A stretch of 64,000 bases of DNA from assembly GCF_006965485.1 (NCBI RefSeq), contig NZ_CP041360.1, positions 2,852,001 through 2,916,000 of the forward strand. Direction: 5' to 3'. This DNA comes from Spirosoma sp. KCTC 42546 (lineage in GTDB: Bacteria; Bacteroidota; Bacteroidia; Cytophagales; Spirosomataceae). Below the pieces are notes generated by a model. That model searched no databases. It was not told where the DNA came from and saw nothing but the letters and a program-made list of their open reading frames with translations. Shown piece by piece: positions 18,303 to 27,982 of this stretch. The position numbers and the translations under genes were made by a program. The number at the start of each line of letters is the position of its first letter. Position 1 is the first letter of the stretch.

Positions 18303-18668
18303 CATCTGGCTGTCGTATATGGGTCACGTGTTAGTAAAGGGACAGAGCTTGTCTATGACTTAACGGGAATGACCTCGGCCCAGGTTACTGGTTCTGCTTT
18401 CTTTACCTATGTCAGAACGGATGTGTCTAATGCCGTATGGATTTCGTTGCCAGGAACCAATCTTTTTTCAGGGCGAACCTACAATGTCGCTGTTAATTCA
18501 AGTACTATACGCTTGTACATCAACCGGACATCGGGAACCGGGTCAGAAACATTCACAGCTACTCGAGTGGTCGTTATTCCTGTTAATGATCTCAGAAACG
18601 GCCGTAAAGCCGCTGTTGACTACACCGACTACGAGACTGTAAAAGCATTCTATCATTTGCCTGATTGA
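18303..18668 (+). pseudogene. Remnant of a secreted beta-domain protein lacking its N-terminus
   Basis: The frame is open from just after a TAG at 18300 to the stop at 18668, and the sequence has good coding character (VYGSRVSKGTELVYDLTGM, then FFTYVRTDVSNAVWISLP). The first ATG (18369) lies in the middle of that continuous stretch, and no start codon or signal peptide precedes it. The simplest reading is a gene that lost its 5' part. An intact 99-aa protein from ATG 18369 is possible but less likely. Confidence 0.45.
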
Positions 18669-18742
18669 TACTCCACAGAAAGCGAGCCTGATTTTTCAAC
18701 AGCTTTTTTATAAGTCTTAACCCTACCTATTTCTACATTTTC

Positions 18743-21700
18743 ATGGAAACGAATGTACTTTCTTACTCTTTCCAGAGCACAACGCTGGCTAATTCAAACG
18801 GTAGTATGGTGGCAGCAGCAACCAATTTACTACAGGTAGCAGGCCCAGGTAATTCACGTTTAGGTGATCGCTCCCAAGCTCTGCGGTTTGGGGTAGGATC
18901 CTGGGCTTCGGTAACGGTTTCCCCAGGGAGTGTCAATCCACAACAATTCTGTGTTCGTGTTTTGTTTAAAGTAACTGCTTCGGTTAGTGGGCGGCAGAAT
19001 CTGATTGAATCAACAGCGTTACCATTTGCTGTTTTTCTGGAGCCGGGACAAGCGCCAAATCCGTTTAACATTGTTGCGGCCATTCAAGATACAACTGTAG
19101 GCTGGGCATATGCCAGTACAGTTAATCGCCTTACGCTAGCACTTAATCAGTGGTATCTGGTTGACGTTATTTACGACCTGGATACACTGGCCGTGCTGGT
19201 TGACGGGACTGTATTGGCTGTAACCGCTTTCCCTAATGGTAATATAGCAGGTGGCAGTGGAGACCGGCTTTTTATAGGAACTTGGGTTGATGGGGTTCGC
19301 TATCAATTTCTGGGTGACATGGCTGGGTTAGAACTCTACTCGGGTATTCCGATGGCCTTGGAAGCGCTGCTTGATGCCAGACGAACTTCGCCCGAATGGT
19401 TCCTTACATTAAAATACAATGCAATTCGACCTCAGTTGAATATGGGAGGCCGTACTGCCGATTTCTATTACGATGCGGCCAGCCGGTGTGTAGTCCAACC
19501 CTTTGAGCATGGTCAGATTATGTTCAATTCGTTGGTAGGTGCAGCCTTTGACATTTATGGCGCTATTTATGAACTCTATAAAAACGACGCCAATTTACGC
19601 TATGCGCTAGGGCCAATAGTGAGTGATGAAATCAATGGAGCGCAGCCTGGAAGCCGAAAGAATTACTTTGAAAAAGGAGCTATTTATTGGTCGGCGGGTA
19701 CGGGAGCACAACCCGTGACCGGTCAATTGTATCTGGATTACGAAGTCCTGGGCGAAGGACGATCCGCTATCGGTTTGCCAATTCGCAAAGCAGAGTTCAT
19801 TCGTGATGGGGTACAGCAAACATTTCAGTCCGGTAAGATGTATGCCAAAGATGGGCTATCTAATGCCTTTGAAGTTCACGGAGATATTCTTGCCAAATTT
19901 GAAGCAACGGGTGGTATAGAACGGTGGGGCTACCCGGTTTCTCATGAATCGGATGTTCGGCAGGGAAATTCCGTGATCGGTAAATTCAGCAGTTTTGAGA
20001 ACTGCACAATTTACTGGAGTCCGGCTACAGGGGCACACGTTGTTTATGGTGATATTCGGGAGACCTACCGTAATCAACTCCAGGGGCCATTGGGGCAGTT
20101 GGGGTTTCCAATTTCATCAGAAGAAGATATTCCTGGTGTGGAGGGCCCAGCCCGGTACAACACCTTTGAGAACGGTTGTATTACCTGGTTTAATGGGGAA
20201 ATTCACATCTGCTATCCGTTTAAAATTGCGCTGGGGAGCCTCGATACGAAAGAAGAAGATCGGGATTGGGCACCAATTGTAGGTGATTTGGATGGTCAAA
20301 ATGATATTTATGCGCAACTCAAGATCAGTACGAATGGACGTACCGTTTTTGAGCGAAAGATTCCGGAAGGAACCACACATTACCCGAGCGCCAATCGGTT
20401 CGATATGAATTACACGATCCCATACAGGATCGTACCAAACGACCCAAATGCGCAGCTAAAATTTGAGACAGTTATCTGGGAAACCGATTCTGGAAACATC
20501 TTTGGAGGAGGAAACACGCAGCTTGGGACGCTAAGCAAAAATCTCTCAATCAGTAACGCATGGGGATTACGGGAAAGTAGAGACGGGCTTTTTTCGGCTG
20601 GCGCTATTGGGCCCTGGGTAAATGACCTCCGTTGGTCGATTAAGCCGGAGCAACTTCCTAATGCCCCCCGTGACTTTTTTGGGGTATCAAATACAGCAAC
20701 ACCAACGGTTGATTCGCATGAGTATGCGGAAGCGTTTTCAGACGTAGATCCCGATTTTGAGATTGGGCTGGATCTGGGTTTTATTGACAATGGTCTTAAG
20801 GCGCTCTATTATGAGTTATTTGTAAAAGGGGCTGCCAGCAAGGGAAATTGTTTTGGTATGTCTCTGGAAGCAATCTATGCTCAGAAAGGCAACAGCCGCC
20901 TTGGCGCTCCACTTAAACGGTTTACAAACTGGAACTCCGTTGAGAACGACTTCAATGTAAAGCACATTTATCAATGTGGGGCCGACCAGATTTACTGGTT
21001 TGTAGGCCAGTTCTTATCCGGTAGAACACACGATCCTGTTTCGGTATTTAATCAGTCGTGGGATTGTTTTAACCGGGGTATGGACCCGGTGATCTCATTG
21101 GCCCAAAATTATGACTTTACGGGAGCACCTCATTGTATTCTACCCATTGAGTGGCGCCGACCGGCTACTGGGAATTGGGAAATCCGTTGTTTTGACCCCA
21201 ATTTTCAGAATTTCATCCAAACGATTTACATTGATCCGGCGGCTAATACGTTCCGATATTCGGCGGGGAATACGTATACAGGTGGGGCATGGAACGGTGG
21301 TCGACTGCACTATACGCCATTTAGTGTATTGAACCACCGGACCCGAACCCCTATGTCTGATCTGTTCTCACTTTTTAAGGGAGCACTTCTAGTTTTTGTT
21401 GGCGATGCCGCTACTACCGTATCTCTTACAGATGAATCAGGTAAGGATATAAATGGCGTCAATGATACATCTGGGCAGATAAAATCACTTAAAAATAAGT
21501 TTGTGTCGTATAAAGGCACCTATGGCTCCGGTGCCTTCCAGGGTGAGTTGTTTCTGCGGCAAATGGAGTCATCATCGGTTCGAAGATTGTTGCCTGCTGT
21601 TGCCAGCGAACAGGTCCTGACCAAGGTTGCGACTTTTTCCCGGAAAGATCTGTCTATACTGTCAAAACATGCTTCACTGGCGTTAAATGCGCCACTTAGC

Positions 21701-22270
21701 CAGGGCATTGGTACGATTGGATCTGTCGTAAACCCTCTTATAACTAGCCGGAATTTTACCCATAATTTCATTGGAAATAAAAATGGAAACCTGGCTTATT
21801 ACCTGAAACAGCCCTTTATGGGCCTGCAATTGAGTAGTGCTATTTCGACAGGTGAGATCGGAAAAATTAACACCAGAGATTTTGGAACAATTGATAATCG
21901 GGTTCTTCTGGAAACCCAGCGGAATAAGCAGGTTATGCTGGAAGCATACAACCAATTAGGTGCCAAAGGTGATGTGCTACGTGTTTCAGTCACAGGCATT
22001 GCTGCTACCACAAATGCACCACTCGAAGTACATCTCGAACCAGGTTTACGACAGATTGACTTCATGGCAGGCGGTGACCCTGTTGAGGCTAAAATTACGG
22101 TTGAATCGATCAGTAACGGACAGAAAAGGCAAACTGCTTTCTCGTCCCGAATCGAAGGCCCCAGCCGGATTATTTTGACGGATGCAATGAATTCCGATCA
22201 GATAAAAATCGGAAAAATCGATTCGTTAATGGGTGGACTACATGATGCAAGAATCATACGGAATCACTAA
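18743..22270 (+). CDS. LamG-like / LGFP-repeat / papain-like cysteine protease multidomain protein
   Basis: 1175 aa. Residues 1-205 look like a concanavalin/LamG domain (LNQWYLVDVIYDLDTLAVLVDG). About 240-490 hold four LGFP-type repeats (LRYALGPIVSDE, GRSAIGLPI, IERWGYPVSHE, LGQLGFPISSEED). About 495-640 is a beta-rich domain. A papain-like catalytic set follows: C703 (GNCFGMSLEAIY), H797 (GAPHCILP) and D818/N820 (CFDPNF). The last 350 residues are beta-rich and unrecognised. No signal peptide. LGFP modules are known from wall- or surface-associated proteins; the protease assignment rests on motif order only. Divergent from and close to the CHAT/subtilase operon. Confidence 0.75.
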   Translation: METNVLSYSFQSTTLANSNGSMVAAATNLLQVAGPGNSRLGDRSQALRFGVGSWASVTVSPGSVNPQQFCVRVLFKVTASVSGRQNLIESTALPFAVFLEPGQAPNPFNIVAAIQDTTVGWAYASTVNRLTLALNQWYLVDVIYDLDTLAVLVDGTVLAVTAFPNGNIAGGSGDRLFIGTWVDGVRYQFLGDMAGLELYSGIPMALEALLDARRTSPEWFLTLKYNAIRPQLNMGGRTADFYYDAASRCVVQPFEHGQIMFNSLVGAAFDIYGAIYELYKNDANLRYALGPIVSDEINGAQPGSRKNYFEKGAIYWSAGTGAQPVTGQLYLDYEVLGEGRSAIGLPIRKAEFIRDGVQQTFQSGKMYAKDGLSNAFEVHGDILAKFEATGGIERWGYPVSHESDVRQGNSVIGKFSSFENCTIYWSPATGAHVVYGDIRETYRNQLQGPLGQLGFPISSEEDIPGVEGPARYNTFENGCITWFNGEIHICYPFKIALGSLDTKEEDRDWAPIVGDLDGQNDIYAQLKISTNGRTVFERKIPEGTTHYPSANRFDMNYTIPYRIVPNDPNAQLKFETVIWETDSGNIFGGGNTQLGTLSKNLSISNAWGLRESRDGLFSAGAIGPWVNDLRWSIKPEQLPNAPRDFFGVSNTATPTVDSHEYAEAFSDVDPDFEIGLDLGFIDNGLKALYYELFVKGAASKGNCFGMSLEAIYAQKGNSRLGAPLKRFTNWNSVENDFNVKHIYQCGADQIYWFVGQFLSGRTHDPVSVFNQSWDCFNRGMDPVISLAQNYDFTGAPHCILPIEWRRPATGNWEIRCFDPNFQNFIQTIYIDPAANTFRYSAGNTYTGGAWNGGRLHYTPFSVLNHRTRTPMSDLFSLFKGALLVFVGDAATTVSLTDESGKDINGVNDTSGQIKSLKNKFVSYKGTYGSGAFQGELFLRQMESSSVRRLLPAVASEQVLTKVATFSRKDLSILSKHASLALNAPLSQGIGTIGSVVNPLITSRNFTHNFIGNKNGNLAYYLKQPFMGLQLSSAISTGEIGKINTRDFGTIDNRVLLETQRNKQVMLEAYNQLGAKGDVLRVSVTGIAATTNAPLEVHLEPGLRQIDFMAGGDPVEAKITVESISNGQKRQTAFSSRIEGPSRIILTDAMNSDQIKIGKIDSLMGGLHDARIIRNH

Positions 22271-22289
22271 TCAGCAAACTCTCACAGCT

Positions 22290-22778
22290 ATGAAACCGCA
22301 GGATTTATTTACACAAAAAGTGCCTTTTTATGTACTGCTAGTGTTTACAGTGGTACTCTCGCAGTGTGTTTGCTGCCCTCCTCTTTCGCGAGAAAAGGTC
22401 TCGTTTACAGGTTGTTGGCAAACAGAATATGCCAGATCAAGGGGGAAGGACGATCCTATCAAAGATGACATAATTAGGAGGGAAATACCGATGCAAATCA
22501 ACGTGAATGCAGACGGTACTATCAGCGGTATATGGTGGGATACTTTAGAAAATACAACGGGAACATTGACTGGGCAGGTAGAAGAAGGTAAACGGGTACG
22601 TGGAAAATGGGGCATTGAACCCGAGCGAGATATAGACTTTCGACTTGCTGAAAGCGGACTAACCTTTACAGGAGAGTATGGGCCTCCAACGGCCTGGGGT
22701 ACGAGTCGACGTTTTTATTGGAACGGTACGAAAATTAGTAATTGCGACTGTCCCAATTCCATTTATACTAAGCCCTAG
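22290..22778 (+). CDS. Small lipoprotein
   Basis: 162 aa from ATG 22290. The hydrophobic stretch ends in a weak lipobox LSQC (C26) followed by a second Cys pair. The mature part is beta-rich (TISGIWWDTLENTTGTLTG, ending NCDCPNSIYTKP). The frame extends upstream into the end of the preceding gene, but that start (22233) gives no signal peptide. No family recognised. Follows the LGFP gene by 19 nt, so likely co-transcribed. Confidence 0.7.
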   Translation: MKPQDLFTQKVPFYVLLVFTVVLSQCVCCPPLSREKVSFTGCWQTEYARSRGKDDPIKDDIIRREIPMQINVNADGTISGIWWDTLENTTGTLTGQVEEGKRVRGKWGIEPERDIDFRLAESGLTFTGEYGPPTAWGTSRRFYWNGTKISNCDCPNSIYTKP

Positions 22779-22867
22779 TCCTAACTGCATTGTACTTGTC
22801 GCTGCCGAAACGAAATTCTTAGTCGCTAGGAATCTATAGAAACGTTAAGCAGGACTTATCTAACTTA

Positions 22868-22939
22868 GATCCTATAGATTCTTTTGATTCTATCGTGTTG
22901 ATAATCAATGCCAATAGGATCAAAAGAATTTATAGGATC
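22868..22939. repeat. Intergenic inverted repeat, ATAATCA family, copy 1
   Basis: Arm 22868-22893 (GATCCTATAGATTCTTTT...) pairs imperfectly with 22914-22939 (...AAAAGAATTTATAGGATC). The inner segment 22877-22931 matches 47419-47483 (TTCTAT..TT.ATAATCA then GCCA.TAGGAT), so this is a repeated element. It lies in the 287-nt gap between genes ending at 22778 and starting at 23066; the rest of the gap shows nothing else. Confidence 0.6.
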
Positions 22940-23065
22940 TGCTAGAATCTATTTTACCAAAGCACTAGTGTAGGAGTGCTATTTTTTAGCTAAAATTACC
23001 AGGAAGCCTCGTTGATACTAGTAAATTCAGTATCTTACCTGCTGACAATCAACCTGAACTTCCTC

Positions 23066-24793
23066 ATGAAATATCCGCTACTCATCTTACTTGGGTTGCT
23101 CTCCGTTGTTGCTATAGCCCAGCCAACTGTAGGCCCTGTTACCTTCTCGGTTACTTTCCCCGCAACACAGTCAACCCAGGCTATCGATGGACGCGTCTTG
23201 CTTATTCTAGCCAAAACCAATAAACCTGAACCCCGTCAGCAAGTCAGTGATGCAGTCGAAACGGCTCAATTATTCGGCATAGATGTCAATGGGCTGAAAC
23301 CTGGACAAGCTACTATAGTCGATGCCAGCGCATTCGGTTATCCGAAACGAAGTTTGAAAGACCTTGTACCGGGTGATTACTATGTGCAGGCGGTTCTGCA
23401 TAAGTATGAAACCTTCAACCGTAGTGATGGTCACACCGTTAAATTGCCGATGGATAGGGGAGAGGGGCAGAACTGGCGCACTGCTCCGGGCAATCTGTTC
23501 AGCAAGCCCCAGAAGATCAACATTAAATCAGGCGCGAAACAGTCGTTCGCTGTAGTGATGGATCAGGTAAACCCAGCCATTCCCGAACCGAAAGACACGA
23601 AATTTATTAAGCACATTAAAATCCAGAGTAAACGCCTGACCGAATTCTGGGGGCGCCCCATGTACGTAGGGGCCAATATTTTGCTACCCGCCGGATTCGA
23701 TGAACATCCTGATAGCAAATACCCACTCTGCTTATTTCATGGCCATTTTCCTGCTGATTTCGATGGCTTTAGTGAAACGCCACCACCTGCCAATATGGAT
23801 ACGACTGATTACATCGAGCGGTTTCATATCCACGGATATAAGAAAATTGTGGCACAGGAAGCCTATGATTTCTATAAAAAATGGACAAGCAAGGAGTTTC
23901 CGCGCATGCTGATTGTCGAAATCCAGCATGCTAATCCGTATTACGATGATTCGTACGCGGTCAACTCCGAAAATCTCGGCCCCTATGGCGACGCCATTAT
24001 GTATGAGCTCCTGCCCGAAATTGAAAAGCGGTTTAGAGGCATAGGGCAGGGTTGGGCACGATTTACTTATGGTGGTTCAACCGGTGGTTGGGAGGCTTTG
24101 GCTGCGCAGGTGTTTTATCCGGACGAGTTCAATGGCTGTTTTGCGGCTTGCCCTGACCCCATTGCGTTCGATGCCTATACGGTATTTAACCTGTATAAAG
24201 ACAAAAACGCGTATTATTCTGAAGGCCCATTTCGACGGACACCGCGCCCTAGCCAGCGTAACTACCTGGGCCAGGTGAAGGTAACCATGGAGGAAACCAA
24301 CCACCGCGAACTGGTGATCGGTACCCATAATCGCTCGGGCGATCAATTCGATATTTGGGAGGCCGTTTACTCGCCTGTTGGTGCAGACGGTTACCCCAAA
24401 CGAGTCTGGAATAAACTAACTGGCGAAATTGATCCAACCGTTGCAGCTTATTGGCGTGAGCACTACGACCTGATGCATATTCTGAAGCGTGACTGGAAAA
24501 CACTAGGTCCAAAAGTGGCCGGTAAGATTCATATTTACTGCGGAGACATGGATAATTATTATCTCAACAATGCAGTCTATTTGATGGAGGATTTTCTGAA
24601 AACTGTTAAAAATCCCTCGGCTGCTAGCGAAGTAGCCTATGGCGACCGGGCCGAGCATTGCTGGAATGGCGACCCTACGCAGCCCAATTACATTAGCCGA
24701 TTACGCTACAATACGATGTACGTAGATAAAATCCTGAAACGTATCGAAGAGTCTGCACCAAAGGGAGCCGACTTAAAAAGCTGGCGGTATTGA
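23066..24793 (+). CDS. Secreted esterase-like alpha/beta hydrolase
   Basis: 575 aa from ATG 23066 with a clear signal peptide (MKYPLLILLGLLSVVAIAQ). An N-terminal beta domain of about 190 residues is followed by an alpha/beta-hydrolase domain: YPLCLFHGHFPADF, MLIVEIQHANPYYDD, and nucleophile elbow GGSTGGWEALA. The late ACPDPIAFDAY and GDRAEHCWNGD segments probably carry the acid and His. Resembles the Esterase_D/enterochelin-esterase group in an enlarged form. Periplasmic or surface hydrolase; substrate not readable. Confidence 0.8.
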   Translation: MKYPLLILLGLLSVVAIAQPTVGPVTFSVTFPATQSTQAIDGRVLLILAKTNKPEPRQQVSDAVETAQLFGIDVNGLKPGQATIVDASAFGYPKRSLKDLVPGDYYVQAVLHKYETFNRSDGHTVKLPMDRGEGQNWRTAPGNLFSKPQKINIKSGAKQSFAVVMDQVNPAIPEPKDTKFIKHIKIQSKRLTEFWGRPMYVGANILLPAGFDEHPDSKYPLCLFHGHFPADFDGFSETPPPANMDTTDYIERFHIHGYKKIVAQEAYDFYKKWTSKEFPRMLIVEIQHANPYYDDSYAVNSENLGPYGDAIMYELLPEIEKRFRGIGQGWARFTYGGSTGGWEALAAQVFYPDEFNGCFAACPDPIAFDAYTVFNLYKDKNAYYSEGPFRRTPRPSQRNYLGQVKVTMEETNHRELVIGTHNRSGDQFDIWEAVYSPVGADGYPKRVWNKLTGEIDPTVAAYWREHYDLMHILKRDWKTLGPKVAGKIHIYCGDMDNYYLNNAVYLMEDFLKTVKNPSAASEVAYGDRAEHCWNGDPTQPNYISRLRYNTMYVDKILKRIEESAPKGADLKSWRY

Positions 24794-24875
24794 ATGAATA
24801 GGGTCCACCCGTGCGGATGAATAATGAATCTAGCGCCAGCATCATTCATCATTCATCATTTATCATTCATAATTC
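24792..24875. repeat. Inverted repeat, ATTATTCATT word family, copy 1
   Basis: Left words GAATGAATA and GGATGAATAATGAAT; right words ATTCATCATTCATC, TTATCATTC. It spans the gap between convergent genes. The TGA stops of both genes (24791-24793 and 24867-24869) are written in the repeat words. Related copies: 36544-36610, 48676-48788, 60271-60349. Confidence 0.65.
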
Positions 24876-25901
24876 TTTTAGAAACGCCATCGTATCTACA
24901 CCATCGGCATAATCGCTTAGGCCAGGACGTTGAGTTTGTCCAAACGAGACACTACCCGGATACCACGCATTTGCTGAGGCTACTACCTGAATCTGATGGG
25001 CATGACGGGTAAGCCAGGCTGATGCATCGGCCTGCGTTTGATACGTCTGAAAGTACAAGACAGAAATAGGGGAGACCAATCCAGCATTTTCGGTCACCAG
25101 TAAAAAGCCATTATCCAGATGGGCAACCCCATTGATGAGGTAAACGGACTTGTTGTAATCGTAGTTGTTCTGGTACTTATGGTTGTTCAGATAAATAGAA
25201 GCCTGTGGCTCCAGGGCTCTTAATAACGGTATGAAGTCATAACCTTCTGGTACGAGTAAAGTCGATACGTTCCGGCAACCAAGCCCGTAATAATCTAAAA
25301 TGTCATGGCCCAGCTTCAGGAATTCGTCTTCATGCTCCTCGCCCATCAGTAAGCCTACCGACGTCCGATTTTTACGTATAATATGCGGTTTTTTGGCAAA
25401 GTAGTATTCAAAATAACGAGCTGTATTATTACTGCCTGTAGCGATATAGGCATCGGCTGCATTCAGTCGTTCTGCTTCCTCAATCCAATTAGTAAATTCA
25501 GGATTAAGCTCTTTTAATTTTTGTATTAAATAGTGAATTAGTACAAAATCCGGTGTACTCAGCTTTGCCAGTAATTTATGGCCACTCATTAGCACACAGA
25601 GTAAATCATGGAAGCCAACAGCCGGAATATTACCGGCCATGACGACACCAATTAAACGGGGTGTAACGTTCAGGGCAGCAGTTTGATCGGGCTGATAGTG
25701 CTGGAACCAGGCTGTAAGTTTGTCGACTGACAGAAACTGGTCGGCAATGGCCCGTAACGCATTTAGGGAATTGTCGGGCGTAAAGAAGTTATTTTTGTGA
25801 TGAGCCCGTTGGGCAATTTCCTCAAGTTCGGGTTGCGCACTGGCGGAGCGAAGAAAGTTGCCCAGGGCCACGAACGTTTGCAGGCGTTCTGATTGAAGCA
25901 T
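24867..25901 (-). CDS. Acyl-CoA reductase (LuxC-like)
   Basis: 344 aa. ALDH-fold, LuxC-type features: VVMAGNIPAVGFHDLL nucleotide-binding segment near residue 85, an ATGSNNTARYFEYYF region, and GLGCRNVS with the probable catalytic Cys. Members reduce fatty acyl-CoA to aldehyde with NAD(P)H. The pathway here is not evident. The gene is divergent from the ferredoxin gene (26035), a pairing that may be functional, since both handle electrons, but this is inference. Confidence 0.82.
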   Translation of the reverse strand: MLQSERLQTFVALGNFLRSASAQPELEEIAQRAHHKNNFFTPDNSLNALRAIADQFLSVDKLTAWFQHYQPDQTAALNVTPRLIGVVMAGNIPAVGFHDLLCVLMSGHKLLAKLSTPDFVLIHYLIQKLKELNPEFTNWIEEAERLNAADAYIATGSNNTARYFEYYFAKKPHIIRKNRTSVGLLMGEEHEDEFLKLGHDILDYYGLGCRNVSTLLVPEGYDFIPLLRALEPQASIYLNNHKYQNNYDYNKSVYLINGVAHLDNGFLLVTENAGLVSPISVLYFQTYQTQADASAWLTRHAHQIQVVASANAWYPGSVSFGQTQRPGLSDYADGVDTMAFLKEL

Positions 25902-25953
25902 GAATTAGATAAACAAATGGAATACACCATCAACTAATGTAATGAAATATTAG

Positions 25954-25984
25954 TTTGCTGTCAACCTTTAAATAGTTATATTTG
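25954..25984 (+). promoter_or_regulatory. Bacteroidota-type promoter for the ferredoxin gene
   Basis: TTTG at 25954-25957, a 19-nt spacer and TATATTTG at 25977-25984 match the Bacteroidota consensus TTTG-N19-TAnnTTTG exactly. The transcript would start near 25991, giving a leader of about 44 nt before ATG 26035. Confidence 0.7.
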
Positions 25985-26034
25985 TTGTTCAATTTAGGAA
26001 GACACATTTTTAGCGTATATAAATCAGACTGCTC

Positions 26035-26385
26035 ATGGCAATCATGATCACCGACGAGTGCATCAACTGTGGTGCCTGCGAACCCGAATGCCCGAACACA
26101 GCCATCTACGAAGGTGGAGTAGAGTGGACCTGGGGTGGAGGAACCGAATTAACCGAAGTCGATTTTGGCGATGGTACAGTTGTGAGCGGTAAAGCTCCGC
26201 AAGCTCCCGTTTCAAACGAATTTTACTATATAGTATCGGATAAGTGTACCGAGTGCATGGGCTTTCATGAAGAGCCTCAATGCGCAGCTGTGTGTCCGGT
26301 AGATTGCTGTGTGCCCGATCCTGAGCATGTAGAAGAAGAGGAAACACTGCTCGCAAAGAAAGCATGGCTGCACGCCGAAGCGTAA
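26035..26385 (+). CDS. 2[4Fe-4S] ferredoxin, Alvin-type
   Basis: 116 aa. First cluster Cys at 9, 12, 15 and 19 ([12 protein letters not shown]). The second cluster has the wide spacing CTEC-x8-C-AAV-CP plus extra C-terminal Cys residues, as in Allochromatium-type ferredoxins, and an acidic C-terminal extension. Soluble low-potential electron carrier. Own promoter at 25954-25984 and own terminator at 26411-26444, so a single-gene transcript. Confidence 0.92.
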   Translation: MAIMITDECINCGACEPECPNTAIYEGGVEWTWGGGTELTEVDFGDGTVVSGKAPQAPVSNEFYYIVSDKCTECMGFHEEPQCAAVCPVDCCVPDPEHVEEEETLLAKKAWLHAEA

Positions 26386-26410
26386 AATTTTAATAAACGA
26401 GGAATACCTG

Positions 26411-26444
26411 GCAATGCCCGATCAGCGAACTGATCGGGCATTGC
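26411..26444 (+). terminator. Perfect 15-bp stem terminator
   Basis: GCAATGCCCGATCAG and its exact complement surround a CGAA loop and are followed by TGTTTTA. Placed 26 nt after the ferredoxin stop. Confidence 0.85.
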
Positions 26445-26450
26445 TGTTTT

Positions 26451-26738
26451 ATGGACTTTATTACCTTACTATCGCCTGGTTAAGGCTCAAAAAAGGCTAA
26501 CTTAGTATAAGAAGAATATTTGGCAAATCGCTTATACAGCCAAATAAATTAAAAAATTTTATTTTAAGCTATTTTCGGCATTTATAGTGTATTTAATAGT
26601 ATATTTTCAATAATATTGACTGAAAAACACAAAAACAAGTAATTATTTTGGACTATTACTTGCGTGGGATTATTTATATCACAACATTTGCTTCGAAATA
26701 CAACCTGAGTTGGAACATTCACTCGCCAAATTATTAGT
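26451..26738. other. AT-rich upstream region of the porin-amt unit
   Basis: 288 nt, strongly AT-rich from about 26500. TTTTG at 26646-26650 followed 19-20 nt later by TATTTATA at 26671 is a weak match to the Bacteroidota promoter. No ORF with coding character and no repeat seen. Probably holds the promoter of the porin/ammonium transporter pair. Confidence 0.4.
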
Positions 26739-27914
26739 ATGAAAAAAGCAATTTTACTTATTAACTGTTTGTTTCTTGTTTTTGCTGCCCAAGCGCAGGA
26801 TTCCACCACCGCAACACCAGGAAAATTTACGTTCTCTGGTTACATGGATACGTATTATTTCGGCAACTTTAACAACCCTAAAAGCCAGTCGAACTTAGGG
26901 TTGAATGGGTCGAGTGTTGGTAATGCACGAGCGTTTGACCAGAAGGCTGGTCAATTCGGGATTGGCTTGATTCAGGCTAAAGCTGTTTATTCGGCAAGTA
27001 AGGTCGATGCTGTAATGGACCTGACATTTGGGACATTTGCTGACCTGGGCAACTATGGTAACAATGTTGGTTTACTGGGTACACCAGGGTCAACTGCGTT
27101 AGCCATTAAGCAAGCGTACATCGTTTTTAAAGCAACCGACAAGCTATCGTTTACGGCGGGGCAATTTGGTACCCATATTGGCTATGAAGTTATTGACGCT
27201 CCGCTTAACTATAACTACTCGCTGTCTAACCTCTTTAATAACGGACCTTTCTATCACATCGGCCTGAAAGCGCAATATGCCTTCAGCGATAAGGCGTCGT
27301 TAATGTTAGGTCTGGTGAACAACGTTGATAACCTGGTTGACAACAACAAAAAGAAAGGGTTAATCGGTCAGTTCTTCTTCTCGCCGGTTTCTGGCTGGAA
27401 TGTGTACCTGAATGGTATTGTATCGAACGAAGCGTCGAAAGACATCACCAACCCGAATAATAGTGTGGCTGTTGCGGCTGATGATGCGATGTATCAACTC
27501 TTTGACCTGACAACTACCTATCAAATTTCACCAAAGTTTTTCCTTGGCCTGAATGCGGCTACTGGCTCACAGAAGGGTGATTATCAGAACTATGGTGGCC
27601 CTGCTACCTCGAAAAGCTGGGGTGGTGTTGCGGTGTACACGAACTATGCCTTTACCGATAAATTTGGCTTAGGTGCCCGTTACGAAACGTTTGATAACAA
27701 GAACGGTGCCCGTGCCCTGACGGATGCTGCTGGCCTTGGTGCGAGTGTTAACTCGATCACAATTACAGGAAACATTACGGCTGCAGATGGTCATGTGCTG
27801 CTCAAGCCCGAACTGCGGATTGACAGCTATTCAGCTAACAAATTCGAGAAAAATGATGGTTCACTGACAACCTCGCAAGCTACGCTTGGTATGGCTGCCA
27901 TCTTTAAGTTTTAA
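26739..27914 (+). CDS. Outer-membrane beta-barrel porin (BBP2-like)
   Basis: 391 aa. Signal peptide MKKAILLINCLFLVFAAQAQ, then a beginning typical of putative beta-barrel porin-2 proteins (FTFSGYMDTYYFGNFNNPKS) and alternating hydrophobic strands to a C-terminal F (GMAAIFKF), as in outer-membrane barrels. It lies 68 nt before the ammonium transporter on the same strand, so it probably provides the outer-membrane route for the same nitrogen compound (inference from position). Confidence 0.85.
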   Translation: MKKAILLINCLFLVFAAQAQDSTTATPGKFTFSGYMDTYYFGNFNNPKSQSNLGLNGSSVGNARAFDQKAGQFGIGLIQAKAVYSASKVDAVMDLTFGTFADLGNYGNNVGLLGTPGSTALAIKQAYIVFKATDKLSFTAGQFGTHIGYEVIDAPLNYNYSLSNLFNNGPFYHIGLKAQYAFSDKASLMLGLVNNVDNLVDNNKKKGLIGQFFFSPVSGWNVYLNGIVSNEASKDITNPNNSVAVAADDAMYQLFDLTTTYQISPKFFLGLNAATGSQKGDYQNYGGPATSKSWGGVAVYTNYAFTDKFGLGARYETFDNKNGARALTDAAGLGASVNSITITGNITAADGHVLLKPELRIDSYSANKFEKNDGSLTTSQATLGMAAIFKF

Positions 27915-27982
27915 CTAAGCTTTCCCCGTTTTCTTAACCTAATTTCTCAATTAATTCAGTACAACAAAAAACCTCGATTACT

